Assembly: GCA_019636035.1 (NCBI GenBank)
Contig: JAHBYI010000001.1
Location: forward strand, 905,168-969,167
DNA from: Candidatus Paracaedibacteraceae bacterium
Lineage (GTDB): Bacteria > Pseudomonadota > Alphaproteobacteria > Paracaedibacterales > Paracaedibacteraceae
DNA: 64,000 nucleotides
Reading direction: 5' to 3'
Positions within the stretch are counted from its first letter, which is position 1, and each line of letters starts with the position of its first letter. The notes below the pieces were generated by a model. That model did no database searches. It saw nothing but the letters and a program-made list of their open reading frames with translations, and was not told the DNA's origin. A program made the position numbers and the translations under genes. Positions 45,272-53,996 of this stretch are shown here, in pieces.

Positions 45272-45306
45272 AAAAAAGTCCCTGAAAAATTTCGGGGACT
45301 TTTTTG
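45272..45306. terminator. Terminator downstream of rpsA
   Basis: AAGTCCCTGAAA and TTTCGGGGACTT pair over 12 bases (one G-T) with A and T runs outside; it ends the cmk-rpsA transcript. Confidence 0.88.
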
Positions 45307-45323
45307 TTAAGAGAAGCTAAAGC

Positions 45324-47039
45324 TTATTCAGCCTTTTTAGACTTTGTTGTCTTTTTAGCTTTGTTCATGGCTTCACCCAAGATGTCGCCCAAAGATGCAC
45401 CGCTATCAGCTGAACCGAATTCAGACATAGCTTGCTTTTCTTCGTCAAGTTCACGTGCCTTGATCGACAAGTTTGCTTTACGGCCGGAACGATCCATGGA
45501 AAGAACCATCGCATCAACTTTTTCGCCAACGGCAAAACGGTCAGAGCGTTGTTCATTGCGTTCACGGGACAAGTCAGCCTTTTTGATGGATCCGGTTAGG
45601 CCGGATTCAAGGGCAACTTCAATGCCTTTGTCATGAACTTCGGTTACTGTACCTGTTACGATTGTCCCTTTTTTAAGACCTTCGGCTGCTGCTGCATAAG
45701 GATCGTCATTGAGCTGTTTAATACCCAAAGAAATACGTTCTTTTTCTGCATCAACATCCAAAACCTTAACCTTGATAACATCGCCCTTCTTGAATTCAGA
45801 AGAATCATTGTTATCCCAGGAAACATCGGTCATGTGAACCATACCGTCGATTTCGTCGTCAACGCCAACAAACATACCAAATTCGGTAATGTTCTTGATT
45901 TCGCCTTCGAGGATGCTTCCGATTGGGAATTTCTCAGCAAAACGAACCCATGGGTTTTCAGAGCATTGTTTTAGACCCAAAGAGATACGACGCTTTGTCA
46001 TGTCAACTTCAAGAACTTGCACTTCAACGTCTTGGCTTTGTGTCAAAATCTTTGATGGATGAACGTTCTTCTTTGTCCAGCTCATTTCTGTAACGTAGAT
46101 CAAACCTTCAACTGCCGGTTCTAGTTCAACGAATGCACCGTAATCAGCGATATTGGTGATCTTACCTTTGTGGCGTGAACCAGGAACATAGCGTTCTTCA
46201 ACACCCTTCCACGGATCAGCTTCGAGTTGCTTCATGCCCAGGGAGATACGTTGTGTGTCGCGGTTAAAGCGAATGACTTGAACTTGGACAGCTTCACCAA
46301 CCTTAAGCATATCGCTTGGGTGGTTAATACGACGCCAGGAAATATCGGTAACGTGAAGAAGACCATCAACGCCGCCTAAGTCAACGAATGCACCGTAATC
46401 GGTGATGTTCTTAACGATACCTTCAAGAACTTGACCTTCGGATAGGTTAGAGACCAATTCAGCGCGTTGTTCAGAGCGGTTATCTTCAAGAACGGCACGA
46501 CGGGATACAACGATATTGCTGCGCAGTTTGTCCATCTTCAAGATTTTGAATGGTTGAGCAATATTCATCAACGGGGTGATGTCGCGAATTGGGCGAACAT
46601 CGACTTGGCTACCAGGCAAGAAGGCAACGGCACCTTCCAAATCAACAGCAAAACCACCTTTGACTTTACCAAAAATAACACCGTTAACCAGTTCACCGGT
46701 GATGGATGCTTTTTCAAGCTCACCCCAAGCGGCTTCACGGCGGGCTTTTTCAACGCTGAGGACAGCGCAGCCATTTTTATCTTCCATGCGTTCTACGAAC
46801 ACATCGATAAAGTCACCGGCTTTAATTTCAGGAGCGCGACCAGGGCCGGCAAATTCACGAAGCGGAATGCGACCTTCGGACTTTAGACCAACGTCAACAG
46901 TGACGAAATCGGAATCGATAGAAAGAACGTAACCCTTAACAACGCTACCTTCGAATGAGGAGCGACCACGCAGGGATTCTTCGAGAAGATCAGCAAAGCT
47001 TTCTTTTGCGGGGGATTTTGCAACAGATGTATTAGACAT
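45324..47039 (-). CDS. rpsA: 30S ribosomal protein S1
   Basis: 571 residues with six S1 RNA-binding repeats, recognisable by ITDYGAFVDLGGVDGLLHVT, IADYGAFVELEPAVEGLIYV, ITEFGMFVGVDDEIDGMVHM and the ISLGMKQ / ISLGLKQ / ISLGIKQ linkers. S1 unfolds mRNA and recruits it to the 30S subunit. The C-terminus is a Lys-rich tail (MNKAKKTTKSKKAE). AAGGAAAAAT ribosome site. It follows cmk after 107 bases, which form a structured leader. Confidence 0.96.
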   Translation of the reverse strand: MSNTSVAKSPAKESFADLLEESLRGRSSFEGSVVKGYVLSIDSDFVTVDVGLKSEGRIPLREFAGPGRAPEIKAGDFIDVFVERMEDKNGCAVLSVEKARREAAWGELEKASITGELVNGVIFGKVKGGFAVDLEGAVAFLPGSQVDVRPIRDITPLMNIAQPFKILKMDKLRSNIVVSRRAVLEDNRSEQRAELVSNLSEGQVLEGIVKNITDYGAFVDLGGVDGLLHVTDISWRRINHPSDMLKVGEAVQVQVIRFNRDTQRISLGMKQLEADPWKGVEERYVPGSRHKGKITNIADYGAFVELEPAVEGLIYVTEMSWTKKNVHPSKILTQSQDVEVQVLEVDMTKRRISLGLKQCSENPWVRFAEKFPIGSILEGEIKNITEFGMFVGVDDEIDGMVHMTDVSWDNNDSSEFKKGDVIKVKVLDVDAEKERISLGIKQLNDDPYAAAAEGLKKGTIVTGTVTEVHDKGIEVALESGLTGSIKKADLSRERNEQRSDRFAVGEKVDAMVLSMDRSGRKANLSIKARELDEEKQAMSEFGSADSGASLGDILGEAMNKAKKTTKSKKAE

Positions 47040-47053
47040 ATTTTTCCTTACAG

Positions 47054-47130
47054 CCTTATATGGTTGAATTTACGCCAAGGCGCAGCATATAAGGGGTTAG
47101 AGGTTAACAAGACTGAGTCCGACCATCGGG
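47054..47130 (-). promoter_or_regulatory. Structured leader of rpsA
   Basis: The mRNA leader can form a hairpin with a perfect 9-bp base (CCTTATATG with CATATAAGG) enclosing an inner GCGCCTTGGCG hairpin and, further upstream, a CCGA-TGG-TCGG hairpin. Hairpins before rpsA serve autoregulation by S1 in gammaproteobacteria. The role here is inferred. Confidence 0.35.
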
Positions 47131-47146
47131 CTGAGCCATAACCATG

Positions 47147-47812
47147 TTACGCAGTCAGTGTGCCCGGTAAGCATGAATTTTGTACATAATATGAGGCTTT
47201 TTGGCATACTTCGTCAATAGTTAAATGTGTTGTATCAATGATGTAGGCGTCTTCTGCGGCGTTAAGAGGGGCACTTTTTCGGGTTGAATCACGCTTGTCC
47301 CGTTCGGACATTAAACGCTGAACTTCAATCTGGCAGACATTGCCCTCTTGTCTCATGCGACGAGCAGCGCGGATTTCCTGGTCGGCTGTCAGGTAAATCT
47401 TACAATCCGCATCAGGGCAAATGACTGTGCCGATGTCCCGGCCATCCAGAATAACGCCCGCTTGGTCACCGGGATCTCCATAAGCAAAATCTCGTTGTAG
47501 TGTGTTAAGAATTTCGCGAACCTGGGGGATGGCTGCGATCTTTGACGCCATAGCGGCAACGGCTTCGTCACGCAGTCCTTCTTGCGTAACGTCGTCAGTT
47601 TGAATTGTATCCGCCAAGGCAATAATATCGTCGGTTTTGGTTTCATCTAACCCTTGTGCCAGTGCAATCTTTGCTAAGGCACGATACAAGAGCCCTGTAT
47701 CCAGGATCTTTAGGTTAAATTTATCCGCTAAGTAATGAGCAACAGTTCCCTTACCCGCACCAGATGGTCCGTCAATGGCTATAATCACTTTTTTTTCTTT
47801 CTCATCTGTCAT
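47147..47812 (-). CDS. cmk: Cytidylate kinase
   Basis: 221 residues. P-loop IIAIDGPSGAGKGTVAHYLA (residues 10-29), GLLYRALAKIA, DGRDIGTVICPDADCKIYLT and the R-rich lid (RDKRDSTRKSAPL). It phosphorylates CMP/dCMP. cmk upstream of rpsA is a common proteobacterial arrangement. The ATG at 47812 matches the family; a TTG three codons earlier is not needed. Confidence 0.95.
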   Translation of the reverse strand: MTDEKEKKVIIAIDGPSGAGKGTVAHYLADKFNLKILDTGLLYRALAKIALAQGLDETKTDDIIALADTIQTDDVTQEGLRDEAVAAMASKIAAIPQVREILNTLQRDFAYGDPGDQAGVILDGRDIGTVICPDADCKIYLTADQEIRAARRMRQEGNVCQIEVQRLMSERDKRDSTRKSAPLNAAEDAYIIDTTHLTIDEVCQKASYYVQNSCLPGTLTA

Positions 47813-47891
47813 ATCAACCAATACTTTAGACTATTTTGTTTGCCTCGTAAATAAGAGTAGTTAATCTTGTTTGAAATACAAGAGTATTAAT

Positions 47892-47924
47892 AAAAAACAC
47901 GGCCAATATTGACCGTGTTTTTTT
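47892..47924. terminator. Terminator downstream of the K/E-rich lipoprotein gene
   Basis: AACACGGCCAAT / ATTGACCGTGTT stem with A and T tracts on both sides. Confidence 0.88.
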
Positions 47925-47973
47925 GTTCAAGTCTCGTTTCTTGTCGGAAAATTGACTCGAGTAACGATAAAGC

Positions 47974-48201
47974 TTAGTGAGCTTTATGTTCTTCAGCTTT
48001 GTGCTCTTCAACCTTAGGAGCTTCCTCAGTTTTTGGGGCTTCAACAGCCTTGTGCTCTTCGGTTTTGTGCTCAGCAGCCTTTGGTGCTTCAGCAGCTTTA
48101 TGTTCTTCAGCTTTCGGTGCTGCAGCTTCTTCTTTCTTTTCGCCCCAGCAAGCAGCCAATGCAAATGACAAAGCGGTTAATGCAAATAACTTTAACTTCA
48201 T
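47974..48201 (-). CDS. Low-complexity K/E/A/H-rich lipoprotein
   Basis: 75 residues: lipoprotein signal peptide (MKLKLFALTALSFALAACWG, lipobox LAAC), then about 50 residues built of EEHKA- and EAPK-type short repeats with periodic histidines. The mature part is probably extended or a single charged helix spanning the periplasm. Good ribosome context (GGAGACAT). Opposite-strand and shifted frames in the same stretch are repeat artefacts. Histidines could bind metal, which is speculative. Confidence 0.75.
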   Translation of the reverse strand: MKLKLFALTALSFALAACWGEKKEEAAAPKAEEHKAAEAPKAAEHKTEEHKAVEAPKTEEAPKVEEHKAEEHKAH

Positions 48202-48317
48202 TTTATGTCTCCAATAGGATTATGATAAATACAAGACCATACTACCCTAAATTTATGAAGAGTTGGTTAATTTTTGGGTGTTTTAACTATTATTAATTAA
48301 ATTTGTTTGCTAACTGC

Positions 48318-51029
48318 ATGAAACTATTGACGTATTTTGGTGTTGTTTTTTTTGCTATAGTCTTGGGGATAGGGGGTGTCGCCAAGACTTATCTGTCTTC
48401 AGAGTCTGTGAAGCACAGCATTCAACATCATCTTATTTCTGCCTTGGACGGTATTGAAACTCAGGATTTGGTTGCCCACTTTGATGCTATAGAATGGGGC
48501 GGGATCCTTCATCCTTTCTCCTTGTCTGTGCCGCGGTTTCAACTTCAAGATTCAGAACGTAAGGTTATTGCCTCTGATTTGATTTTGGGGGTTAGTGCTC
48601 GCCATTTATTGATCGGAAAGACTCAGCTCAAGCATATAGCTGTTCGTTATTTTAAGGCTGAGTGCCATGACAAAACAGTTATGTCCGGCGAGTTTGAGCT
48701 TTTGCTTGATCTGCCTAAGATTGCGATTAAGGTGAACAAAATTGATGTCTCATTCCCGGATCTTGCCGATTTTCATCCTGTATTTTCTCAATTGAAGGGG
48801 ATTAATTGTCCGGCATCATTGGTTGTTACGGCTAACTATGACGGTCGTGAAATTGTGCGTGGTCTTATTCAGGGGACTATTGGGGCCGGCGATATTGTGC
48901 TTGCCCCGTACTATCTACAGAAAACTCCTATTGAGCACGCTAAGTTTGAAGTTAATATTAAGCCATCTAAGATCACCCTTTCCCAATTAACGCTTCAAAC
49001 CAAAGATGCTTTTGCCCAATTAACAGGGTCGATTAAAGGAAAATCAATTTTAACAGACTTTCAGGGAGGGCAAGACCTTTCAATCATCCTTCAAGGGAGT
49101 CTTGATCGATTACCTGTTGATCTGATTGACGTTTATTGGCCCCATGGTTTGGCGAGGGATGCTCGACAGTGGGTAACGACGAACCTATCAAAGGGGGAGG
49201 CGACGAATGCCACAATCCAGATGAAGGCTGTCCTCAAGGGAGGTGATCATCCTCACCTGATGATTCAGCGTTTATCCGGAGATATTGATGCAACAGATGT
49301 TGATGTTGGGTATTTAGGTAATTTGCCAAAGGTTGTAAAGACATCAGGGCATTGTCGTTATACTCAATCAAATTTCATTATTGATGCGCACGGAATATGT
49401 GATGGGATGGCTGTTAAGGATGCGCATCTCGATATCAGTCAATTGGATCGAGAGCATGGTCATATGGATATCAATCTTAAGGTTGATGGCAGTGTCAAGT
49501 CAGCTCTCAATCTTATTTCACAAAAACCGTTAGAGCTTACTCAAAAGTTGGGATTAGATCCAAAATTGTTTGACGGGCAAGCGGAAACGCATTTAAAATT
49601 ATCTTTTCCATTGGATGATGACAGCGGTCTTGATACGGTTCAGGTTGACTCAGCTTCAACAATAAAAAATGCGTCGATGACCCATGAAAAGTTCGGCAAA
49701 ATCATGACGGCGGGTGAGCTTAGTCTGACAGCAACAAACGATCACTTGAACCTCAAAGGGGTGGCTCTTGTCTTGGATCATCCGTCAGATATACAAGCAT
49801 CCAAGAGTTTTAAAACAAATGATCGTACGTTGCATATCCAGGGAAAGGATACACGTCATTCTCCGTATTTCGGAGCATTTGATGTTTCCTTGATAAACGG
49901 TAAGCTTACAGGGCATGTGGATCTGAGTAAAGTTGCCTATGATATCCCGATGGCCTTATTTATTAAGGAACCCAAAGAACCGGGGCGTTTTGATTTCAGT
50001 GGTGTTCATCATGATTCAGGTGTGGTTTTGGATACTTGGCAGTTGAAATTCGGAGCCGGGATGGCTCATGGAACAGCGCACTTGGGAAGCGGGGAATCTC
50101 ATGACATTAAGATTCAATCCTTAACATTAGGTGAGATCCAAGGCCGAGGCACGGTCAAGGTTAAGAATAATCACATCGCTGTGGTGGGGACGGTTGATGT
50201 TCTGGACTTGGATCATATTTATCATCACCATCATTCCGATGACGAACCTTCACCTTATTCCGTGGATGCTGATCTGAATATTGGGCACCTTAAATTGGGG
50301 CATAAGATGAATTTTGGTCAAGTGAGTCTCCGGCTGACGCAATCAAAAGGGGATTTAACTTCTTTAAAACTAATCTCGAAAAAACCGGAATTACTCGAAG
50401 TTTTTGTCACGCCTGAAAAAGGGGATACGAAACATATTATGCTGTCATGCCATAATGCGGGTGATGTGTTGGATTACTTTATGCCTAATAGTGATTTTGA
50501 GGGCGGAGTGCTCAATTTAGTCGGGCAGTTATCCGGACAACCAGGGCATCGCGTTTTTAAGGCTGAAATTGATTTGCGAGATTTTGTTGCGGTTAAGGCT
50601 CCTGTACTGGCGCAGATTTTGTCTTTGTCATCGTTGGATGGGATTGTGCGAACGTTAACAGGACAAGGTGTTAGTTTTTCCAATACAGTGGGGCATTTGG
50701 AATGGAGCAATGATAAACTTATTTTAAAAGATATTCACGCAGCCGGGTCATCTATTGCTTTGACTTTGGACGGCTCGGTGGATTTGGTGACGGATAACCT
50801 TGTGATCGATGGGGAGTTGTATCCCCTTAATAGCCTAAATACGATGCTAGCGAGCATCCCCCTCGTTGGTCATGTTCTTGGTGGGGATAAAAACCGCGGG
50901 GTGTTTGCTACGGCTTTCAAACTATCAGGGAAACGCCAAGATCCGGTTATATCCGCCAATCCCTTGTCAACGATTGCGCCACAGGGTGTTAAAGAGCTCT
51001 ACAAACAGCAAGTCAGTCAGCCTGAATAA
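48318..51029 (+). CDS. AsmA-like / DUF3971 (YhdP-type) protein
   Basis: 903 residues. One N-terminal transmembrane helix (MKLLTYFGVVFFAIVLGIGG), then a long beta-rich periplasmic body of the AsmA/TamB/YhdP class. Typical parts: DARQWVTTNLSKGEATNATI, the LHIQGKDTRHSPYFG region, and the C-terminal AsmA-like block ending LNTMLASIPLVGHVLGGDK, GVFATAFKLSGKRQDPVIS. These proteins form hydrophobic grooves for phospholipid transport between inner and outer membranes. The ATG at 48318 is preferred to an upstream TTG. It overlaps the convergent ATPase gene by 17 bases. Confidence 0.85.
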   Translation: MKLLTYFGVVFFAIVLGIGGVAKTYLSSESVKHSIQHHLISALDGIETQDLVAHFDAIEWGGILHPFSLSVPRFQLQDSERKVIASDLILGVSARHLLIGKTQLKHIAVRYFKAECHDKTVMSGEFELLLDLPKIAIKVNKIDVSFPDLADFHPVFSQLKGINCPASLVVTANYDGREIVRGLIQGTIGAGDIVLAPYYLQKTPIEHAKFEVNIKPSKITLSQLTLQTKDAFAQLTGSIKGKSILTDFQGGQDLSIILQGSLDRLPVDLIDVYWPHGLARDARQWVTTNLSKGEATNATIQMKAVLKGGDHPHLMIQRLSGDIDATDVDVGYLGNLPKVVKTSGHCRYTQSNFIIDAHGICDGMAVKDAHLDISQLDREHGHMDINLKVDGSVKSALNLISQKPLELTQKLGLDPKLFDGQAETHLKLSFPLDDDSGLDTVQVDSASTIKNASMTHEKFGKIMTAGELSLTATNDHLNLKGVALVLDHPSDIQASKSFKTNDRTLHIQGKDTRHSPYFGAFDVSLINGKLTGHVDLSKVAYDIPMALFIKEPKEPGRFDFSGVHHDSGVVLDTWQLKFGAGMAHGTAHLGSGESHDIKIQSLTLGEIQGRGTVKVKNNHIAVVGTVDVLDLDHIYHHHHSDDEPSPYSVDADLNIGHLKLGHKMNFGQVSLRLTQSKGDLTSLKLISKKPELLEVFVTPEKGDTKHIMLSCHNAGDVLDYFMPNSDFEGGVLNLVGQLSGQPGHRVFKAEIDLRDFVAVKAPVLAQILSLSSLDGIVRTLTGQGVSFSNTVGHLEWSNDKLILKDIHAAGSSIALTLDGSVDLVTDNLVIDGELYPLNSLNTMLASIPLVGHVLGGDKNRGVFATAFKLSGKRQDPVISANPLSTIAPQGVKELYKQQVSQPE

Positions 51030-52449
51030 GCGTTTCAATGTCAATGATCCTGAAGAAATAGTTTGAGTCAATGACTGAGTCTGGGATATTTCCTATGTGG
51101 ATAAGAACAGGAATGGTCGCATATCCTTTAGGGATTGATAACCTGTCTATTTTCGTTTGAACCTCATCTGTAATATCGGTTGAGATATCTTTTTGTCCGG
51201 CTTTGAACTCACAAACATATAAGTGGTTGGATCGAGTCTGGATCAGATAGTCGATTTGACAACCTTTTGCTCGTGTCGATGCTTTCTGGCTATAAGGATT
51301 GTCGAATAGGATGTCGCTGGAATTGATGCCTAACTGCTTTATAAGTATTTGTCTGTTTTGAAGTAATAAACATTCTACCTGAAACCCAAGAACAGTCTGA
51401 TAGCCTGGTAACTGTGTCAGAGGAGCGTCAAGAAATGCGTTTGATTTAATCCTGTCAATATTCGGTTGAATATATTTCAGGTAAAATCGTGTGTATGGGT
51501 CTTTGACCCTGTACAGGCTTTGGCGTTTTTTATCTTTGGTTTTTATTGACCATTGGTCGTGTTTTGATACGAAACCACCGGTAATTAAATGATCCATGAC
51601 TTTACTGAGCGTACCACTTTTGGGGTAATTCAAAATAGTTCTGATGTCATTGAGTGATTTCATACCGCCTTCTAGGGTGCGGAGAATTGCCCGATATATT
51701 TCACCACGATGTCCAAATAAATCGTGAAATATTTTGTCAAATTCAGTGGTTAAGAGACCGTTTGCCTCAAAGCATAGTTTTTTTATATTTTCATCAGCTG
51801 TATAGTGTGGGAGAAATTGCTCAATATACCAAGGAATCCCGCCTGTTATGCTGAGAATTTTTATAATGTCACGTGTCGTTCCCTTGATGTTTCGTGCCCT
51901 GAGTAATTGGGCTGATTCAGATAAAGACAAGGGATTAAGTTCAAGGATGAGTGAAATTCTGCCAAATAGAGATGTGCTGTTAATGATATTGTCTTCAATC
52001 CATGTTGATACAGATCCACACAGAATAATGTTTATATTTGCTCTATTTTGGATGTCTAAATCCCACCAGGCTTTAAGTTTTGGAATGAATGATGGGTCGT
52101 TGCTACCCATCCATGAAATTTCATCAAGTAAAATGACAGTTTTTTGATCGTCGAGAAGGGACGATACATAGAAAAATGCGTCTGTCCAATCATTGAATGT
52201 TATTGCTGGGAGCTTTAATTGATTCGTGAGTTGCCGTGCAAAATTATCTCTTTGGTTTTGATCTGTAAGCCCTGATTCAGGAGCAAGCCCGGTCAAGGAG
52301 ATAAAACGTTTGTCTTTGGCGAATTCAGTAGCCAGAGTACTTTTGCCGATTCGTCGACGGCCTTTGATGACGATCAGATTTGCTTTTTTTCGTTGGCTGA
52401 TATCATTTAATTTTTGAAGATCGAGGCTTCTGCCGATAAACGTAGACAT
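51013..52449 (-). CDS. AAA ATPase of the archaeal-type/DUF234 family
   Basis: 478 residues. Walker A VIKGRRRIGKSTLA (residues 28-41), Walker B TVILLDEISWMGS, a sensor region (NIILCGSVSTWIEDNI), a winged-helix middle (SLNDIRTILNYPKSGTLSKV) and a C-terminal PD-(D/E)xK nuclease-like part (GCQIDYLIQTRSNHLYVCEF). This is the layout of the mobile P-loop ATPases common in archaea and host-associated bacteria; their role is unknown, with defence or mobility suspected. Three hairpin units with 53-bp period precede it. Confidence 0.85.
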   Translation of the reverse strand: MSTFIGRSLDLQKLNDISQRKKANLIVIKGRRRIGKSTLATEFAKDKRFISLTGLAPESGLTDQNQRDNFARQLTNQLKLPAITFNDWTDAFFYVSSLLDDQKTVILLDEISWMGSNDPSFIPKLKAWWDLDIQNRANINIILCGSVSTWIEDNIINSTSLFGRISLILELNPLSLSESAQLLRARNIKGTTRDIIKILSITGGIPWYIEQFLPHYTADENIKKLCFEANGLLTTEFDKIFHDLFGHRGEIYRAILRTLEGGMKSLNDIRTILNYPKSGTLSKVMDHLITGGFVSKHDQWSIKTKDKKRQSLYRVKDPYTRFYLKYIQPNIDRIKSNAFLDAPLTQLPGYQTVLGFQVECLLLQNRQILIKQLGINSSDILFDNPYSQKASTRAKGCQIDYLIQTRSNHLYVCEFKAGQKDISTDITDEVQTKIDRLSIPKGYATIPVLIHIGNIPDSVIDSNYFFRIIDIETLIQAD

Positions 52450-52456
52450 ATTATTC

Positions 52457-52600
52457 AGATGCTCCTATTGCCGATAATATCATTATGAGCATCTTTATTT
52501 GTGATGTCAAGATGCTCCTATTGCCGATTTCGTCATTATGAGCATCTTCATTTTCGAAACTAAAATGCTCCTATTGCTGATTTTGTCGATAGGAGCATCT
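52457..52600. repeat. Three tandem 53-bp units, each an inverted repeat
   Basis: AGATGCTC...GAGCATCT occurs at 52457-52494 and 52510-52547, and AAATGCTC...GAGCATCT at 52563-52600: starts are exactly 53 bases apart and each unit is a 38-base hairpin with conserved CTATTGC and variable centre. Spacers of 15 bases differ. In the third unit the stem extends to 13 bp and on the minus strand ends ATTTTAGTTT, so it can serve as terminator for the SDF gene. The first lies eight bases before the ATPase start and could be an operator. Confidence 0.75.
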
Positions 52601-52605
52601 TAGTG

Positions 52606-53814
52606 TTAGGCGATTTCAGGTTGTGGGTTGGCTTCTGGATTGGTGTTGTCGATAAGGCCGATAGCTTTCATAAGCTTGCGGCTGACAAGGGCAAAGGCAC
52701 CATTCCCTGCGACATTTGATCCGGTAAAGATGCTGTCTTGCAGGATATAGAGCGTCGTTACAAAACCAAGCATTTCTTCGGTTAAGCCTAAGTGGCTTTG
52801 TAACGTGGGAAGCAAAACCAGGATACCGCCACCGGGGATGCCGGCGGTAGAGAACTTGGCAACACAAAAGAATCCGGCAAAGATGGCAAAACTTTGAAAG
52901 TCAGGCATTGGTAACCCTGATAACTGTAAAGTTGCAAGGCCAAGAAGCGGGATTCCCAAGGCATCACCAATAAGATGAATATTGACCGTGGCGGGAATGA
53001 CGAGTTGGGCATAGCTTTTGTCATTCATATTTTTTTCCGTTGCATCTAGTGTGACCGGCATGGTTGCCGCACTGGACATGGTTGTGAATCCCGTAAAGGC
53101 AGCGGGGAAGATATTGCGAATATAAGTCACAAATCGGCTCGGCGTAAAATTGGCTGCAATGGCGTACATCAGGCCAATGTACAAGATAATCAGGCCAATC
53201 ATCAGGGCAATAATTTGACCGCCAGATTGGAACAGGACACTAAGGCTTCCTTCCATTTGCATTTTCAAAACGAATCCAAAAACATAAATGGGCAGAAGGG
53301 GGATAAATGACTTTTGTAAGATTTTTGTGATCAGATTCCTGAGTTTAAAGATAGCCTGACGGGCAGGTTCATACGGGCGAATGCTGAGAACCAAGCCGTA
53401 AACTGATCCAACGATCATAGCCCACTTTGGCTCCAGAATTACAGGAAATGGTACGGAAAACAGGGTGTTAATGGTTTCTTGTGCGCCTGAGAGCTGAATC
53501 ATTTTGCCTTGGGTCAGAAAAGGTAGGGCTGCTAGGCTCACACCATAAGAGACAAACGTGGCAAAAACATTGGACAGGCAAACAAGTGTTAGAACCGCAA
53601 TAATTAAAAGAGGGGCTTTTTGTTCCAGGGACAGGATAGCCGATCCCATGTAACTGATAATAACAAACGGCAAAAGCATCATCAGAAAATCTTTAAGGAT
53701 ACAGCTAAGGCTATAGAAAAAGGAGGCATGGTTCAGCGTGACAAAATCTGCTGCAAAACAGGCTGCGATTACACATATGACAAGCTGAACTGGTAAGCTT
53801 TTAAAAATGTTCAT
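52606..53814 (-). CDS. Dicarboxylate/cation symporter (SDF/DAACS family)
   Basis: 402 residues, about eight transmembrane helices and two hairpin loops. The HP1-like serine motif is TTMSSAATMPVTLDA, HP2 is STAGIPGGGILVLLP and the last helix motif is SIFTGSNVAGNGAFALVSRK. This is the fold of glutamate/aspartate/C4-dicarboxylate Na+ or H+ symporters. The usual D-x3-R-T-x2-N-V pattern in TM8 is SIFTGSNV here, so substrate choice is changed or unknown. GGGGAG ribosome site. Confidence 0.85.
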   Translation of the reverse strand: MNIFKSLPVQLVICVIAACFAADFVTLNHASFFYSLSCILKDFLMMLLPFVIISYMGSAILSLEQKAPLLIIAVLTLVCLSNVFATFVSYGVSLAALPFLTQGKMIQLSGAQETINTLFSVPFPVILEPKWAMIVGSVYGLVLSIRPYEPARQAIFKLRNLITKILQKSFIPLLPIYVFGFVLKMQMEGSLSVLFQSGGQIIALMIGLIILYIGLMYAIAANFTPSRFVTYIRNIFPAAFTGFTTMSSAATMPVTLDATEKNMNDKSYAQLVIPATVNIHLIGDALGIPLLGLATLQLSGLPMPDFQSFAIFAGFFCVAKFSTAGIPGGGILVLLPTLQSHLGLTEEMLGFVTTLYILQDSIFTGSNVAGNGAFALVSRKLMKAIGLIDNTNPEANPQPEIA

Positions 53815-53836
53815 TTCGATTTCTCCCCTGATATCT

Positions 53837-53907
53837 AGGAGGTGGGTATTTTATGGGTTATTTTCAATGTAATTTTTGGGTATAAGAATGTGTCCGCCTC
53901 AGGCGGA
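53837..53907 (+). promoter_or_regulatory. Strong ribosome site, 10-codon frame and GC hairpin (possible leader)
   Basis: AGGAGG at 53837, ten bases, then ATG at 53853 opening MGYFQCNFWV and a TAA, then a perfect TCCGCC-TCA-GGCGGA hairpin at 53893-53907. This layout resembles a leader peptide with an attenuator in front of the dioxygenase gene 90 bases on. No alternative pairing was worked out, so the role is only suggested. Confidence 0.3.
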
Positions 53908-53996
53908 TGTAGTTGTAGATGATGTAAATGATGTGTACAATCTAATCATACTTTAACTATGCGCCTAATGAGTGTGTTTGTCAAGGTCGAGGTTCG

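Noticed and set aside
47826..48296. Alternative frames in both directions over the K/E-rich lipoprotein gene
   Set aside because: Repeat-driven shadow frames; the lipoprotein frame has signal peptide, lipobox and ribosome context.
52457..52600. CRISPR mini-array
   Set aside because: Units are 38-base hairpins with 15-base spacers and diverging centres; no cas gene nearby.
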